Assembly (NCBI GenBank): GCA_016787705.1
Contig: JAEUTP010000017.1
Span: 381,511 to 445,510, forward strand
Direction of reading: 5' to 3'
Source: Bacteroidia bacterium
Lineage (GTDB): Bacteria; Bacteroidota; Bacteroidia; B-17B0; Aurantibacillaceae
Length of the DNA stretch: 64,000 nucleotides
Shown piece by piece: positions 16,914 to 25,808 of this stretch. A model generated the notes under the pieces. The model did no database searches. It was not told where the DNA came from and worked only from the letters and a program-made list of their open reading frames with translations. A program made the translations under genes and the position numbers. Numbering within the stretch: the stretch's first letter is position 1; each line of letters starts with the position of its first letter.

Positions 16914-17579
16914 CTATTTGACGATCGATTTAAATAATGTTAATACAGCCGGCATATTTGGAAGCGTATGATCGGCAATAACAAATTTTTCAGTGTTTTT
17001 TGTTCCGGGATCAGGTACAACTGTTAATTGCATACGTGCCGCCTTAGCTGCAATAGCACCATTTACCGAGTCTTCAATAACCATACATTCCTCAGGTAAA
17101 ATACCTAAGTTTTGCGCACATACTAAAAATACTTCAGGATGAGGTTTGCCATATTTTAAATGCTCTGCGGAAATCGTTGAATCAAAATAATTTTTTAAAT
17201 GTAGTTTGTGCAGTACAGTGTTCATCAGTCTTTCAGAAGATGAAGTGGCTAAGCCAACTTTAAGATCTTTCTCTTTACAAAATTCAAAAAGGTCAATCAC
17301 ACCTTCAATAGCTTTGCCTTCGGTATCTATTAATTCAATTAAATTATCAATAATGGCCAGTTCAATTTCAGCAGAGGTAAATTTGGTCACTTTATGGTGC
17401 TTTACCCACATATCCACCACTTCGTTTATCCTGCGCCCCATGGTTAAACGGCAATCCTCTTTACTTACTGGCATGCCAAATTGCTTAAAACCCTTTACCA
17501 TGGCCATTTCCCATAACGGTTCGCTATCTATGATTACCCCGTCCATGTCAAAAATCACTGCTTTTATTACTGCCTGCAT
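16914..17579 (-). CDS. hxpB: HAD-superfamily phosphatase, HxpB/YniC-like
   Basis: 221 residues with the HAD motifs in order: FDMDGVIIDSEPLW with nucleophile and acid Asp (motif I), LATSSSER (II), KYGKPHPEVF (III) and IEDSVNGAIAAKAARM (IV). The alpha-helical cap is inserted after motif I. The arrangement and the SEPLW, KPHPEV and VNGAIAAKAARM strings are closest to the E. coli YniC/HxpB sugar phosphatases that act on hexitol and 2-deoxyglucose phosphates. It should be a cytosolic magnesium-dependent sugar-phosphate phosphatase; exact substrate unsure. It is transcribed divergently from the GT2 gene. Confidence 0.82.
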   Translation of the reverse strand: MQAVIKAVIFDMDGVIIDSEPLWEMAMVKGFKQFGMPVSKEDCRLTMGRRINEVVDMWVKHHKVTKFTSAEIELAIIDNLIELIDTEGKAIEGVIDLFEFCKEKDLKVGLATSSSERLMNTVLHKLHLKNYFDSTISAEHLKYGKPHPEVFLVCAQNLGILPEECMVIEDSVNGAIAAKAARMQLTVVPDPGTKNTEKFVIADHTLPNMPAVLTLFKSIVK

Positions 17580-17604
17580 TGTTAATTATTTTGTTTAATA
17601 AATG

Positions 17605-17632
17605 CAAAGATATCTTATTTTGCCTCTTGCAA
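17605..17632 (-). promoter_or_regulatory. promoter for the HxpB-like gene
   Basis: On the minus strand TTG (17632-17630), a 17-base spacer and TATCTTTG (17612-17605) form a complete Bacteroidota promoter. The start would be near 17600 and the ATG is at 17579. It faces the promoter of the divergent GT2 gene. Confidence 0.6.
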
Positions 17633-17638
17633 GGCTAA

Positions 17639-17646
17639 TAACTTTG
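17639..17646 (+). promoter_or_regulatory. -7 promoter box for the GT2-sigma-rsmG operon
   Basis: TAACTTTG is an exact match to TAnnTTTG, with TTTG at 17619-17622 as a possible -33 element 16 bases upstream. The ATG at 17652 begins only 5 bases after the box, so the transcript would start at or next to the start codon. Confidence 0.5.
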
Positions 17647-17651
17647 CAGCT

Positions 17652-18794
17652 ATGCTTTTTCCTGAATTTAAAGAACTGGGTTTGCCTGAGTTGTTGACTG
17701 TTTTTGCCGGTCTTGGATTTATCCTCATAATCATCAATTATATTTTAAACTGTTTGCCAGCGGGTTTAATAAAAACTACTCGTATTACAAGCAGTCAGAA
17801 TTTAGAACCAATATCAGTTGTTATTTGTGCAAAAAATGAAGATGAAAATCTGACTGAATTTCTTCCCAGGGTATTAACACAGGATTATCCCAATTTTGAA
17901 GTAATTGTAGTTAATGATTGCAGCTGGGATAATACAGAGAATGTTATTGATGAGTTTGCCAAGATCTTCCCTAATCTTAAAAAAGTATCTATTAAAGAAG
18001 ATGCTTATTACAAGCACGGAAAAAAATTCGCCATTTTGGTTGGTATAAAGGCTACTACACATAACAAAATGGTTTTTATAGATGCAGATTGTTACCCGGC
18101 ATCAGACCAATGGTTAAAAGAAATGGCTATGGGTTTTGCAGCACCTAAAGAAATTGTTGTAGGTTACGGTGCTTACGAAAAACAAAAAGGTTTTTTAAAT
18201 AAGTTAATTCGCTTTGATACGTTTATGATTGCCACTAATTATTTATCGGCAGCTATTAAAGGTAAAGCTTATATGGGTGTAGGCAGAAATTTAGCATATA
18301 CAAGGGAATTATTTTACAAACAAAAAGGTTTCTCAAATCATTATCATATAAATTCAGGTGATGATGATCTTTTTGTGAACCATGCCGCAACAAAAGATAA
18401 TGTTAATGTGGTAATAGATAAAAATGCAATTACTTATTCTTTAGCAAAAAAAACATTCAGAGATTGGCGCTTGCAAAAGGTAAGGCATTTAAGTACGTCG
18501 CCATTATATAGCCCTTCGTCCAAAACAAAGCTGGCTTTCTCTTATTTTTCTCAATATTATTTTTACTTTTCGTTAATTGCATTAGCATTTACTTTAAAAA
18601 CGCTGCTTTTAATACCAATAATTTTGTTGTTAAAAATGATTTTTCAGTGGATATTCTTAAATAAGATCACCAAAAAGTTAAATGAAAAGGATCTTTTAGC
18701 CGGAAGCGTGATATATGAGTTGATTCTTTTATTTATTTATCCTATCTTTCATATAGCAAAACTCTTTAATAAGCCCAATAAGTGGACGAACTAG
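17652..18794 (+). CDS. glycosyltransferase family 2, membrane-anchored
   Basis: 380 residues. An N-terminal membrane helix (about 15-38) is followed by a GT-A domain with ISVVICAKNEDENL at the start, FEVIVVNDCSWDNT, and VFIDADCYPAS as the DxD metal site, then a DDDLFVNHA motif and a QxxRW-like WRLQKVRHLS. The C-terminus has two more helices (about 300-345). This layout is like processive inner-membrane glycosyltransferases. It would build a surface polysaccharide or glycolipid. It is first in an operon with the sigma factor and rsmG, with a 13-base overlap into the sigma gene. Confidence 0.88.
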   Translation: MLFPEFKELGLPELLTVFAGLGFILIIINYILNCLPAGLIKTTRITSSQNLEPISVVICAKNEDENLTEFLPRVLTQDYPNFEVIVVNDCSWDNTENVIDEFAKIFPNLKKVSIKEDAYYKHGKKFAILVGIKATTHNKMVFIDADCYPASDQWLKEMAMGFAAPKEIVVGYGAYEKQKGFLNKLIRFDTFMIATNYLSAAIKGKAYMGVGRNLAYTRELFYKQKGFSNHYHINSGDDDLFVNHAATKDNVNVVIDKNAITYSLAKKTFRDWRLQKVRHLSTSPLYSPSSKTKLAFSYFSQYYFYFSLIALAFTLKTLLLIPIILLLKMIFQWIFLNKITKKLNEKDLLAGSVIYELILLFIYPIFHIAKLFNKPNKWTN

Positions 18795-19405
18795 AAAATA
18801 ACGAACAACATTTAACCACCAAGGCAGTTTATGATTATAAGCTGGTGAGGGCGGCGTTAGATAAAGGCGATCAAAAAGCCTATGCAGAGTTATTACAGCG
18901 TTACCGCGAAAGCGTTTATTTTATGATGCTAAAAATGTGCAGCAATAAAGATGATGCCGAAGATCTTACTATTGAAGCTTTTGGCAGGGCATTTAAAAAA
19001 TTAGAACATTACAGCCCTGATTTTGCATTCAGTACCTGGTTATTTAAAATTGCCAGTAACAATGCCATTGATTTTATAAGAAGAAAAAAACAAAAATATT
19101 CTATCTCTATTGATAATAAATCGGGGAACGATGAAAGCGCCGATCATGCAGGCAATATAAAATCTGCAACGCTGGATCCTGAAGAACATTTTATCCGTAA
19201 ACAAAAAGTAGAATTGGTGCGTGTTTTGGTTGAAAATTTAAAACCAAAGTATAAAGAGATGATAGAATTGTTCTACTTCCAGGAAATGAGTCACGAAGAG
19301 ATCTCTAAGCGATTAAACTTGCCAATTGGTACTATTAAAGCACAATTATTCCGCGCTCGTGATCTTTTATTTAATGCATTAAAAAATAGGAACGAAAAGA
19401 TCTAG
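18782..19405 (+). CDS. ECF-type RNA polymerase sigma factor
   Basis: 207 residues. Region 2 is at about 25-95 with NKDDAEDLTIEAFGRAFKKL and FSTWLFKIASNNAIDFIRRKK, the expected core-binding and -10 recognition helices. Region 4 is at about 140-195 with PKYKEMIELFYFQEMSHEEI and LPIGTIKAQLFRARDLL, the helix-turn-helix for -35 recognition. No anti-sigma gene is adjacent. The start is a GTG at 18782 that overlaps the GT2 gene by 13 bases; no good ATG exists before region 2. Which promoters it recognises cannot be read here, but an ECF-like promoter motif does occur at 42778 and 50026. Confidence 0.88.
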   Translation: MDELENNEQHLTTKAVYDYKLVRAALDKGDQKAYAELLQRYRESVYFMMLKMCSNKDDAEDLTIEAFGRAFKKLEHYSPDFAFSTWLFKIASNNAIDFIRRKKQKYSISIDNKSGNDESADHAGNIKSATLDPEEHFIRKQKVELVRVLVENLKPKYKEMIELFYFQEMSHEEISKRLNLPIGTIKAQLFRARDLLFNALKNRNEKI

Positions 19406-19408
19406 AGC

Positions 19409-20032
19409 TTGTTATCTATTATCACAAAATATTTTCCCGATCTAACACCTACGCAGCTTTCGCAATTTGAAAAATTACAAAAGCTTTATGCAATGTGGAA
19501 TGAGCAGATAAATGTTATTTCAAGAAAAGATATTGATCTTTTGTATGAACGCCACGTGTTACATTCCTTAGGTATTGCAAAAGTAATGCAATTTAAACCC
19601 GGCACACAAATTATGGATGTTGGCACGGGTGGTGGTTTTCCTGGTATTCCATTAGCTATTCTGTTTCCTGAAAGTAATTTTTTACTGGTAGATAGTATCG
19701 GCAAAAAAATTAAAGTGGTAAATGAAGTTGTCAAAAGTCTTGGTATTACTAATGTTACAGGCATACATAGCAGGGCAGAGGATATTGATAAGAAATTTCA
19801 TTTTATTGTAAGCCGCGCTGTAACTGAATTTCCGGTATTTTATAATTGGGTGAAGAATAAATTCTTAAAGGAGAATTTTAATGATCTGCCTCACGGTATC
19901 TTGTATTTAAAAGGTGGCGACCTGAAAGAAGAATTCGGTAAATTTTACGATCACGCAAAGTTCTATGATTTGAAAGACTTTTTTACTGAAGAATTTTTTG
20001 AGACGAAGAAAGTTGTTTATTATAAGATGTGA
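19409..20032 (+). CDS. rsmG: 16S rRNA 7-methylguanosine(527) methyltransferase RsmG
   Basis: 207 residues, normal for the family. Signatures: WNEQINVISRKDIDLLYERHVLHS near the N-terminus, the SAM-binding MDVGTGGGFPGIPLAI, VTGIHSRAEDI, and FIVSRAVTEF. It methylates G527 of 16S rRNA. The TTG at 19409 is chosen because RsmG proteins normally have some 20 residues before the LYxxWN segment and the only nearby ATG would cut them off. The start is 3 bases after the sigma factor stop. Confidence 0.95.
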   Translation: MLSIITKYFPDLTPTQLSQFEKLQKLYAMWNEQINVISRKDIDLLYERHVLHSLGIAKVMQFKPGTQIMDVGTGGGFPGIPLAILFPESNFLLVDSIGKKIKVVNEVVKSLGITNVTGIHSRAEDIDKKFHFIVSRAVTEFPVFYNWVKNKFLKENFNDLPHGILYLKGGDLKEEFGKFYDHAKFYDLKDFFTEEFFETKKVVYYKM

Positions 20033-20045
20033 TTTACTATCAGCT

Positions 20046-21365
20046 TTAATCGTAATTTCCTTTATCATCAAATTTGTAAACTAGTATTTGGGTAATATCG
20101 TTCCTGAAAACATATAATGAATTGTTTTTATCAACTAGTGATGATCTTTTTGACATGCCAAAAGAAGTTGCACCGTCTATCAGTCCTTTATTTATTACCA
20201 GGTTTCCGTTACGATCCATTTTTCGCAGATCGGTAACTAATTGTGTCATGTAAACATTACCAACATTATCTGCTACTATAAATTTAGTGTTTAAATTGGC
20301 AGATTGCGAAATTGTTGAATGAGTAGAACCATTGTTTGTAACCGACATATAATTTAAAAAATTTGTGCTTTGGTTATAATTTATAGTTCCGATTATATAT
20401 GTTTGCTTAATTAAAGGATTTGAAATAGCAGCACTTACATAACTGTAGCAACTATTAATAACAGGTTTAGATTGCGAATATAAATTACCATAAACATCAA
20501 ATACATATAGATTATTGGTATTAGTAACCGTTAAATAATTATCGGATAAATTTAAAGAAGGGTTAAATCCAAAAGAGCTGATCTCTTTAACATTTTGAAT
20601 TGTTTTTTTAAAAAGCTGGTTCCCGTATCTGTCAAATTTATAAATGCTGATACGATTCGAGTCATTAACAAGATCGTAATATGGAACAAGTGTATTGGAA
20701 AATGTGCTGTTTAGTTTTGGGGTAAGCGGAAACCGGCTCGATGTTAAAACAAAAACATTACCATTTTGGTCTGTTTCAATGGCTCGGCCGTCAAAGTAAT
20801 TGCCATCTAATTGTTTTGACCAAGCAATGGTACCATTTTTATAAAATTTATTTAAAGTTGAATAGTTGTTGCCATTGGTTTCAGGGGTTAAATTAAATGC
20901 GGGATCATAAGCGTAATTAATTATTTTAGGTATACAATTGCTTGTAGAATCCAGATATGGGTTTTGAATTACATATGCATTAATAAAAACAGGGTTTTTT
21001 GCTTGAAAATTATTTGTAGCGGTTAGTGTGAAAAAAGCATCTTCTTTTTTTGAAGCTTCTATTTCAATTAATTTATCGGGCCCAAGATTTATTGTTGCTG
21101 ACCTTAGTGATTTTATTTCAGCATCGCATGTATAAAGTTTGTATTGCGAGCCACTAATCTGCTGAACAACAACAAGGTTATTGGTTAAAGGAATGTAACT
21201 GGCAAAAATCTCGTTAGTATTAGCGCTCGTATTTGTAACCAAAGTGTCTTTAAATTTAGTTCTGCTGTTACCTGTATCGGGCAATACTTCAGGTGAGTCT
21301 GATTTTTTGTTGCAGGATAACAGAGTTATGAAAATTAAAAGGAAAGGAAGAAGGTTCTTTTTCAT
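20046..21365 (-). CDS. lipoprotein with beta-propeller-like repeats
   Basis: 439 residues. The signal ends in the lipobox TLLSC with charged residues (NKKSD) next, so it is a lipoprotein. The body shows repeated strands with short loops such as GNVFVLTSSRFPL, RISIYKFDRYGNQLF, YLTVTNTNNLYVFDVYGN and AVYIVGTI-like segments, a pattern like SBBP or NHL propeller blades. No enzyme motif seen. The final blade IKLVYKFDDKGNYD-like end is hydrophilic. It may bind a polysaccharide or protein at the outer membrane. A -7 box sits just before the ATG. Confidence 0.75.
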   Translation of the reverse strand: MKKNLLPFLLIFITLLSCNKKSDSPEVLPDTGNSRTKFKDTLVTNTSANTNEIFASYIPLTNNLVVVQQISGSQYKLYTCDAEIKSLRSATINLGPDKLIEIEASKKEDAFFTLTATNNFQAKNPVFINAYVIQNPYLDSTSNCIPKIINYAYDPAFNLTPETNGNNYSTLNKFYKNGTIAWSKQLDGNYFDGRAIETDQNGNVFVLTSSRFPLTPKLNSTFSNTLVPYYDLVNDSNRISIYKFDRYGNQLFKKTIQNVKEISSFGFNPSLNLSDNYLTVTNTNNLYVFDVYGNLYSQSKPVINSCYSYVSAAISNPLIKQTYIIGTINYNQSTNFLNYMSVTNNGSTHSTISQSANLNTKFIVADNVGNVYMTQLVTDLRKMDRNGNLVINKGLIDGATSFGMSKRSSLVDKNNSLYVFRNDITQILVYKFDDKGNYD

Positions 21366-21369
21366 AACG

Positions 21370-21377
21370 CAAAGATA
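21370..21377 (-). promoter_or_regulatory. -7 promoter box for the lipoprotein gene
   Basis: Minus strand reads TATCTTTG (exact TAnnTTTG match) and the ATG at 21365 starts only 4 bases later, suggesting a leaderless or nearly leaderless transcript. Confidence 0.5.
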
Positions 21378-21489
21378 CTATTTGTTTGAACCTGAATTTT
21401 AGATGTTGATAATATAGTTTAATGTTATGAGTTCATATTGACTTTTATTGAATTTTTTTGTATCTTTAATAAGCTAAAATGCCATTACC

Positions 21490-23763
21490 ATGAAAAAAAT
21501 TTTATCATCACTTTTAATTGCAGCATCATTTTCGATACATGCAAAAGACGGATTTAAAGTAATTAAAACAGAAGCCAATTCGGTTACTGTTGAATATACT
21601 TTTTCAGGTTTAAATCAAATGCCTGTTTCTATTAATGGTAAAACCTATCAAAAAGTGTATGCTAATGATTGTGTGCCGGTTTTAAATGCAGGATTTCCAC
21701 AAGTGTTGCGTTCATCGGTATCTTTAGCAATTCCAAATAATGCAATTCCAAAACTGGAGATAATTTCTACTGTTTTTTCAACTCTTAATAATACTTCAAT
21801 TGCTCCTTCAAAAGGAAGCTTAACACGTGATATTAACCCTGAAGAAATTCCATACACTTTTGAAAGCATATATCAGCAAAATGCTTTTTATCCTGCATCG
21901 GCAGTAGCCATTAATTCAACTTATTTATTAAGAAAACAGCAAGGCGTTTCTTTAAGCGTATTTCCTGTTCAGGTAAACCCTGTAACCAATGTTGCAAGAG
22001 TAATAAATAGTGTTGTTTTTAAAATTTCTTATTCTTCTGCAAAAGGTCAAAAAGTAAATTTCACGCTTCCTGAATTTACTTCTAACGAAGAAAAAGAAAT
22101 AATGAATGAGCGTTTTTTAAATTTACCTGTTATACAGGCAAATGCTAAAGTTCAATATACACCAATGAATGAGAATGGTGATATGCTGGTTATTTGTCAC
22201 CCGGCTTTTTTAACTAACATACAACCTTTGGTAGATTGGAAGAATCAGAAAGGTATCAGAACAGAGTTGGTTTCATCTGCAGTTAGCGGTACAACGGGCA
22301 CTGCGGTTAAATCATATATTCAAAACTATTACGCTTCGCATCCAAATTTATTATATGTTCTTTTGGTTGGCGATCACGAACAAGTAAATTCTTACAATGC
22401 AGGAAATGCAGGCTCTGAAATAAAATGGAGTGATAGCCATTACGGTCAGTTAAGTGGTAATGATCACTATCCTGAATTAATGGTTGGCCGTTTTTCTGCC
22501 AGCGTTGCAACAGATGTAAATACCATGGTTAACCGTACTTTGGAATATGAAAAAACACCTTTAGCAGGAACATGGTATACAAAAGGCATTGGCATTGGTT
22601 CTGATGAAGGGGCAGGTATTGGCGACGAAGGTGAAGCTGATTGGCAACACATGCGCAATATTGGTAATAAATTGGTAGCAAACGGTTATACTTATTATCA
22701 TGAATTTTACGATGCTTCGCATGGGGGTAACGACGCCGCAGGTAATCCAACTTCTAACATGGTTGCAAGCGCTGTAAATAGCGGCGCATCTATATTTTTG
22801 TATTGTGGACATGGTTCGCAAAATTCTTGTGTAACCAGCAATTACAGTAGTACAAATATTAATTCGGCAACTAACAATGGTATGTATCCTTTCTCTATAC
22901 AGGTAGCATGTAATAATGGTACATTTATTGGTGGTACTTGTTTATCAGAAGCATTTATCCGCGCAAAGAATGCTACGGGGCCAACCGGTGCAATTGCTTC
23001 TGCAGGCTCATCTATTTTAATGGCCTGGGCCGAGCCAATGGATACCGAAGATGAAATAGGAGACATTTTATCTGACCAATATCCAACAAATAAGAAGTAT
23101 ACTTTAGGTGGCTTATTTTATAACGGACAAATGCATATGCTGGATGCATATCCAACTGCGACCGGTGAAGAGGTGATGGAAACATGGGTAATGTTTGGTG
23201 ATCCTTCCTGTATGTTCCGTTCATTAAGCCCAACAAACATTACTGCGACCCACAACCCTTGTTTATTGCCAAATGCAACTTCATTTACTTTATCATCATC
23301 ATTTGGAGCAGCTACTTATGTGAGTATTTCTCAAAATAACCAGATTATAGGCGCTGCAAATATTACTGGTACCAATACAAGTATTGCCTTAACTCAAACT
23401 TACAGTACCAGTCAGAATTTATTGCTAACTATTACAGGGTATAACAAATTGCCTTACACAGCCACCTTAACAAATTGTTTGACAACAGGTATTAAAGAGG
23501 TTGCAAATACATCTGAGTTTTTTGTAGAATTTCCTGTAAAAAATGAGTTGAATTTTAATTATAAAAACGCAGGAGTTAATGTATTAACATTACATGTTAT
23601 GGACCTGCAAGGAAAAACAGTTGCCAGCACTGTATTTGATAACATTTCTCAAACACAAGGTAATTTAAAAATGAATTTGGAAGGTGTTGCTTCAGGCGTT
23701 TATTTATTAAAAGTAAGTAGTACCGCTTCGGTATTAAAAACTATTAAAGTGGTTAAGGAGTAA
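21490..23763 (+). CDS. gingipain-family cysteine peptidase (C25) with T9SS sorting domain
   Basis: 757 residues. A signal peptide (1-18, ending SIHAK) is followed by a C25-type propeptide to about residue 220, then the C25 catalytic domain: the YVLLVGDHEQV strand, His441 in FLYCGHGSQ and Cys474 in IQVACNNGTF, which form the gingipain dyad, and ASAGSSILMAWAEPMD. The C-terminus has a beta domain and a type A sorting signal ending LEGVASGVYLLKVSS...LKTIKVVKE. It should be exported through T9SS and work as a secreted or surface protease. It is too short and lacks the architecture of the sortase PorU. Confidence 0.92.
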   Translation: MKKILSSLLIAASFSIHAKDGFKVIKTEANSVTVEYTFSGLNQMPVSINGKTYQKVYANDCVPVLNAGFPQVLRSSVSLAIPNNAIPKLEIISTVFSTLNNTSIAPSKGSLTRDINPEEIPYTFESIYQQNAFYPASAVAINSTYLLRKQQGVSLSVFPVQVNPVTNVARVINSVVFKISYSSAKGQKVNFTLPEFTSNEEKEIMNERFLNLPVIQANAKVQYTPMNENGDMLVICHPAFLTNIQPLVDWKNQKGIRTELVSSAVSGTTGTAVKSYIQNYYASHPNLLYVLLVGDHEQVNSYNAGNAGSEIKWSDSHYGQLSGNDHYPELMVGRFSASVATDVNTMVNRTLEYEKTPLAGTWYTKGIGIGSDEGAGIGDEGEADWQHMRNIGNKLVANGYTYYHEFYDASHGGNDAAGNPTSNMVASAVNSGASIFLYCGHGSQNSCVTSNYSSTNINSATNNGMYPFSIQVACNNGTFIGGTCLSEAFIRAKNATGPTGAIASAGSSILMAWAEPMDTEDEIGDILSDQYPTNKKYTLGGLFYNGQMHMLDAYPTATGEEVMETWVMFGDPSCMFRSLSPTNITATHNPCLLPNATSFTLSSSFGAATYVSISQNNQIIGAANITGTNTSIALTQTYSTSQNLLLTITGYNKLPYTATLTNCLTTGIKEVANTSEFFVEFPVKNELNFNYKNAGVNVLTLHVMDLQGKTVASTVFDNISQTQGNLKMNLEGVASGVYLLKVSSTASVLKTIKVVKE

Positions 23764-23802
23764 GATTTAACTTTTATTATTTTCTTGCTTTAATTGTAGT
23801 TT

Positions 23803-24302
23803 ATGAAGAAAAAGGATATAGTTGCGTTTACGAATAAATTTAAAGAAGCATCTGAAAAGATCAATCACAATTTACTTATTGAAAAAAAAATTGAGATAAA
23901 AGTTGGATTTTGGCTTGATTCGGTTGTTTTGCGTTTGCAAAAAAAAGAATGGACGAATAATAAAAAGGCATCCATTTTTTTTCAATATGGTTAAACGAAA
24001 AAGGAATTGAAAATAATATATTGTTTTATAACATTCATGCGCTAAAACTTCGAGAGTTTAAAGGTTATTCGATTCAAAGCAGAGAGTTTGCATTTGCATT
24101 TCGGGAAAAATTCGAAAAATATAGATTTAAATGGCCTAATGTAAGTGTTGATTATGGACCATTAACATTAATGGAAGGTTGGCAGAATATAAAATTGGAT
24201 GATTTTCAAAAAGAATTATTAGCATTGGTCGATCTTTTTTTCAAGATAGACCATCTTATTGATGATAATCTGAATGAAAGAAAAATTTCTTTTAAAAACT
24301 AA
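23803..24302 (+). pseudogene. small hypothetical gene split by a homopolymer frameshift
   Basis: Two frames, 23803-23994 and one continuing to 24302, join into one 166-residue protein if one T is added to the run of eight T at 23975-23982. The joined sequence reads on smoothly: IFFSIWLNEKGIENNILFYN. The C-terminal frame has no ATG near its start (its first usable codon is a TTG at 24021), so the two parts are not likely to be separate genes. The family is unknown; the protein would be small, charged and cytosolic. The break may be a sequencing error, a recent mutation or slippage-prone phase variation. Confidence 0.65.
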
Positions 24303-24404
24303 ATTTTCTATTTATATTAATGACTTTAGCTTTTCTCAATTGAGGATTTAATATAAAACATTAAAGGCAACAGATTCTGAATTTAATATCAGGCTTTCGA
24401 TGTG

Positions 24405-25679
24405 CTAAGTTGCTGAATCCTCTTTCATAACCATCTGGTGTGTATTACGACTACGCTGTTCAATTAAAATGATCTTATCAGCGCTTAATTTAGAGATGGT
24501 TTCCTGGTCGTAATTACGAATGGTCATTAATTGCACATTCTTATTGTAAAGTACTTTAAAATGCTCTTGCAGGTCGTTTAAAAGTGGTTCCAGTTTATGA
24601 TTATCATCATCCATGCAAACGCTAAAACTAATGGCAGAATTCTGCATCATGTTTACATGTACATTATGTTTTGAAAATAAATTAAAGATGTTACTTAAAT
24701 TATCTTCGGCAATAAAACTAAAATCTTTTGGTTGTATGGATAAAAGAATTTGGTTTGTTTTAAAGATATAACTCGGTACGTTATTTCGTTTATCGCTTTC
24801 TTTTATAATAGTGCCGGCATCTTCAGGCTTAATAAACGATTTTACGAACAAAGGAATGTTTTTGTTTTGTAAAGGCTTAATTGTTTTAGGATGAATAACA
24901 GAAGCTCCGAAATAGGTTAATTCAATGGCATCGTGATACGTGAGTTCGTCAATTTTTTTTGTGTTCTTAAAATATTTTGGGTCAGCGTTTAAAACACCCG
25001 GCACATCTTTCCAGATAATTACTTTTTTTGCATCGGTAAAATAAGCAAGCAGGGCTGCCGTATAGTCACTTCCCTCACGCCCAAGGGTAGTTGTAAAATT
25101 CTCGGAAGTGCCGCCAATAAAACCTTGTGTAATAACAATGTTAAATGAATTAAGAATTGGTAACAGATCTGCTTGTACTAATTTCCGGCTTAATTCATAA
25201 TCTACCTTTCCTTCACGATACGAATTGTCTGTTTGAATAAATCCGCGCGCATCTACCCATTTATTTTTTATATTGCTTTCATTTAAATATCCCGAAACAA
25301 TTTTTGTTGCCAACACCTCGCCCTGCGAAACCATTTGATCATAATGATGATTGTAAGTAGAGGATGGTTCTTCTTCCAAAGCCCATAATAACTCTACAAA
25401 AACATTTTCAATATCGTTGTAAACAACATTGCTCTTATCTTGAATTAACTGGTTTAAAATGCCAAAGTGATACGCTCTTAATTCATCTAAAATGGTTTGT
25501 ATATCACCTTCTTTATAAAAGTAAGCGTTAACTAACTCTTCCAGCTTATTGGTTGTTTTTCCCATAGCAGAAATAACAACAATAGTAGGCTCTGTTGCGT
25601 GTTTTTTTAAAATGGAAGCAACATTTTTTACAGAATCTGCATCCTTAACCGATGCCCCGCCAAATTTAAAAACCTGCAT
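24405..25679 (-). CDS. aspartate kinase
   Basis: 424 residues. N-terminal amino acid kinase domain: MQVFKFGGASVKDADS with the KFGG ATP-binding motif, VVISAMGKTTNKL, MVSQGEVLATKIV, and TTLGREGSDYTAALLA with the SDYTA substrate motif, and WKDVPGVLNADPK. The regulatory C-terminal part (from about 290) resembles ACT domains, for example FNLFSKHNVHVNMMQNSAIS. It makes aspartyl phosphate for lysine, threonine and methionine synthesis and is likely feedback regulated. It is a stand-alone kinase, not fused to homoserine dehydrogenase. Confidence 0.93.
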   Translation of the reverse strand: MQVFKFGGASVKDADSVKNVASILKKHATEPTIVVISAMGKTTNKLEELVNAYFYKEGDIQTILDELRAYHFGILNQLIQDKSNVVYNDIENVFVELLWALEEEPSSTYNHHYDQMVSQGEVLATKIVSGYLNESNIKNKWVDARGFIQTDNSYREGKVDYELSRKLVQADLLPILNSFNIVITQGFIGGTSENFTTTLGREGSDYTAALLAYFTDAKKVIIWKDVPGVLNADPKYFKNTKKIDELTYHDAIELTYFGASVIHPKTIKPLQNKNIPLFVKSFIKPEDAGTIIKESDKRNNVPSYIFKTNQILLSIQPKDFSFIAEDNLSNIFNLFSKHNVHVNMMQNSAISFSVCMDDDNHKLEPLLNDLQEHFKVLYNKNVQLMTIRNYDQETISKLSADKIILIEQRSRNTHQMVMKEDSAT

Positions 25680-25755
25680 AATTGTAATAGAAATATTAAT
25701 CCCCTAATTTAATAAGTATTAATTTAATTATAACGGTGAGCAGCACTTTTATAAA

Positions 25756-25785
25756 ACAAAAAAGCCATCCTGTTTTGGATGGCTT
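25756..25785 (-). terminator. Rho-independent terminator after secG
   Basis: AAGCCATCC (25762-25770) and GGATGGCTT (25777-25785) pair as a 9-bp stem with a six-base loop. On the minus strand the stem is followed by a T run (25762-25756). It ends the miaB-to-secG transcript. Confidence 0.8.
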
Positions 25786-25808
25786 CAATATGGTTGATTC
25801 GTTTAAAT

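Noticed and set aside
21490..23763. C25 protein as the T9SS sortase PorU
   Set aside because: It is too short and has its own C-terminal sorting signal, so it looks like cargo.
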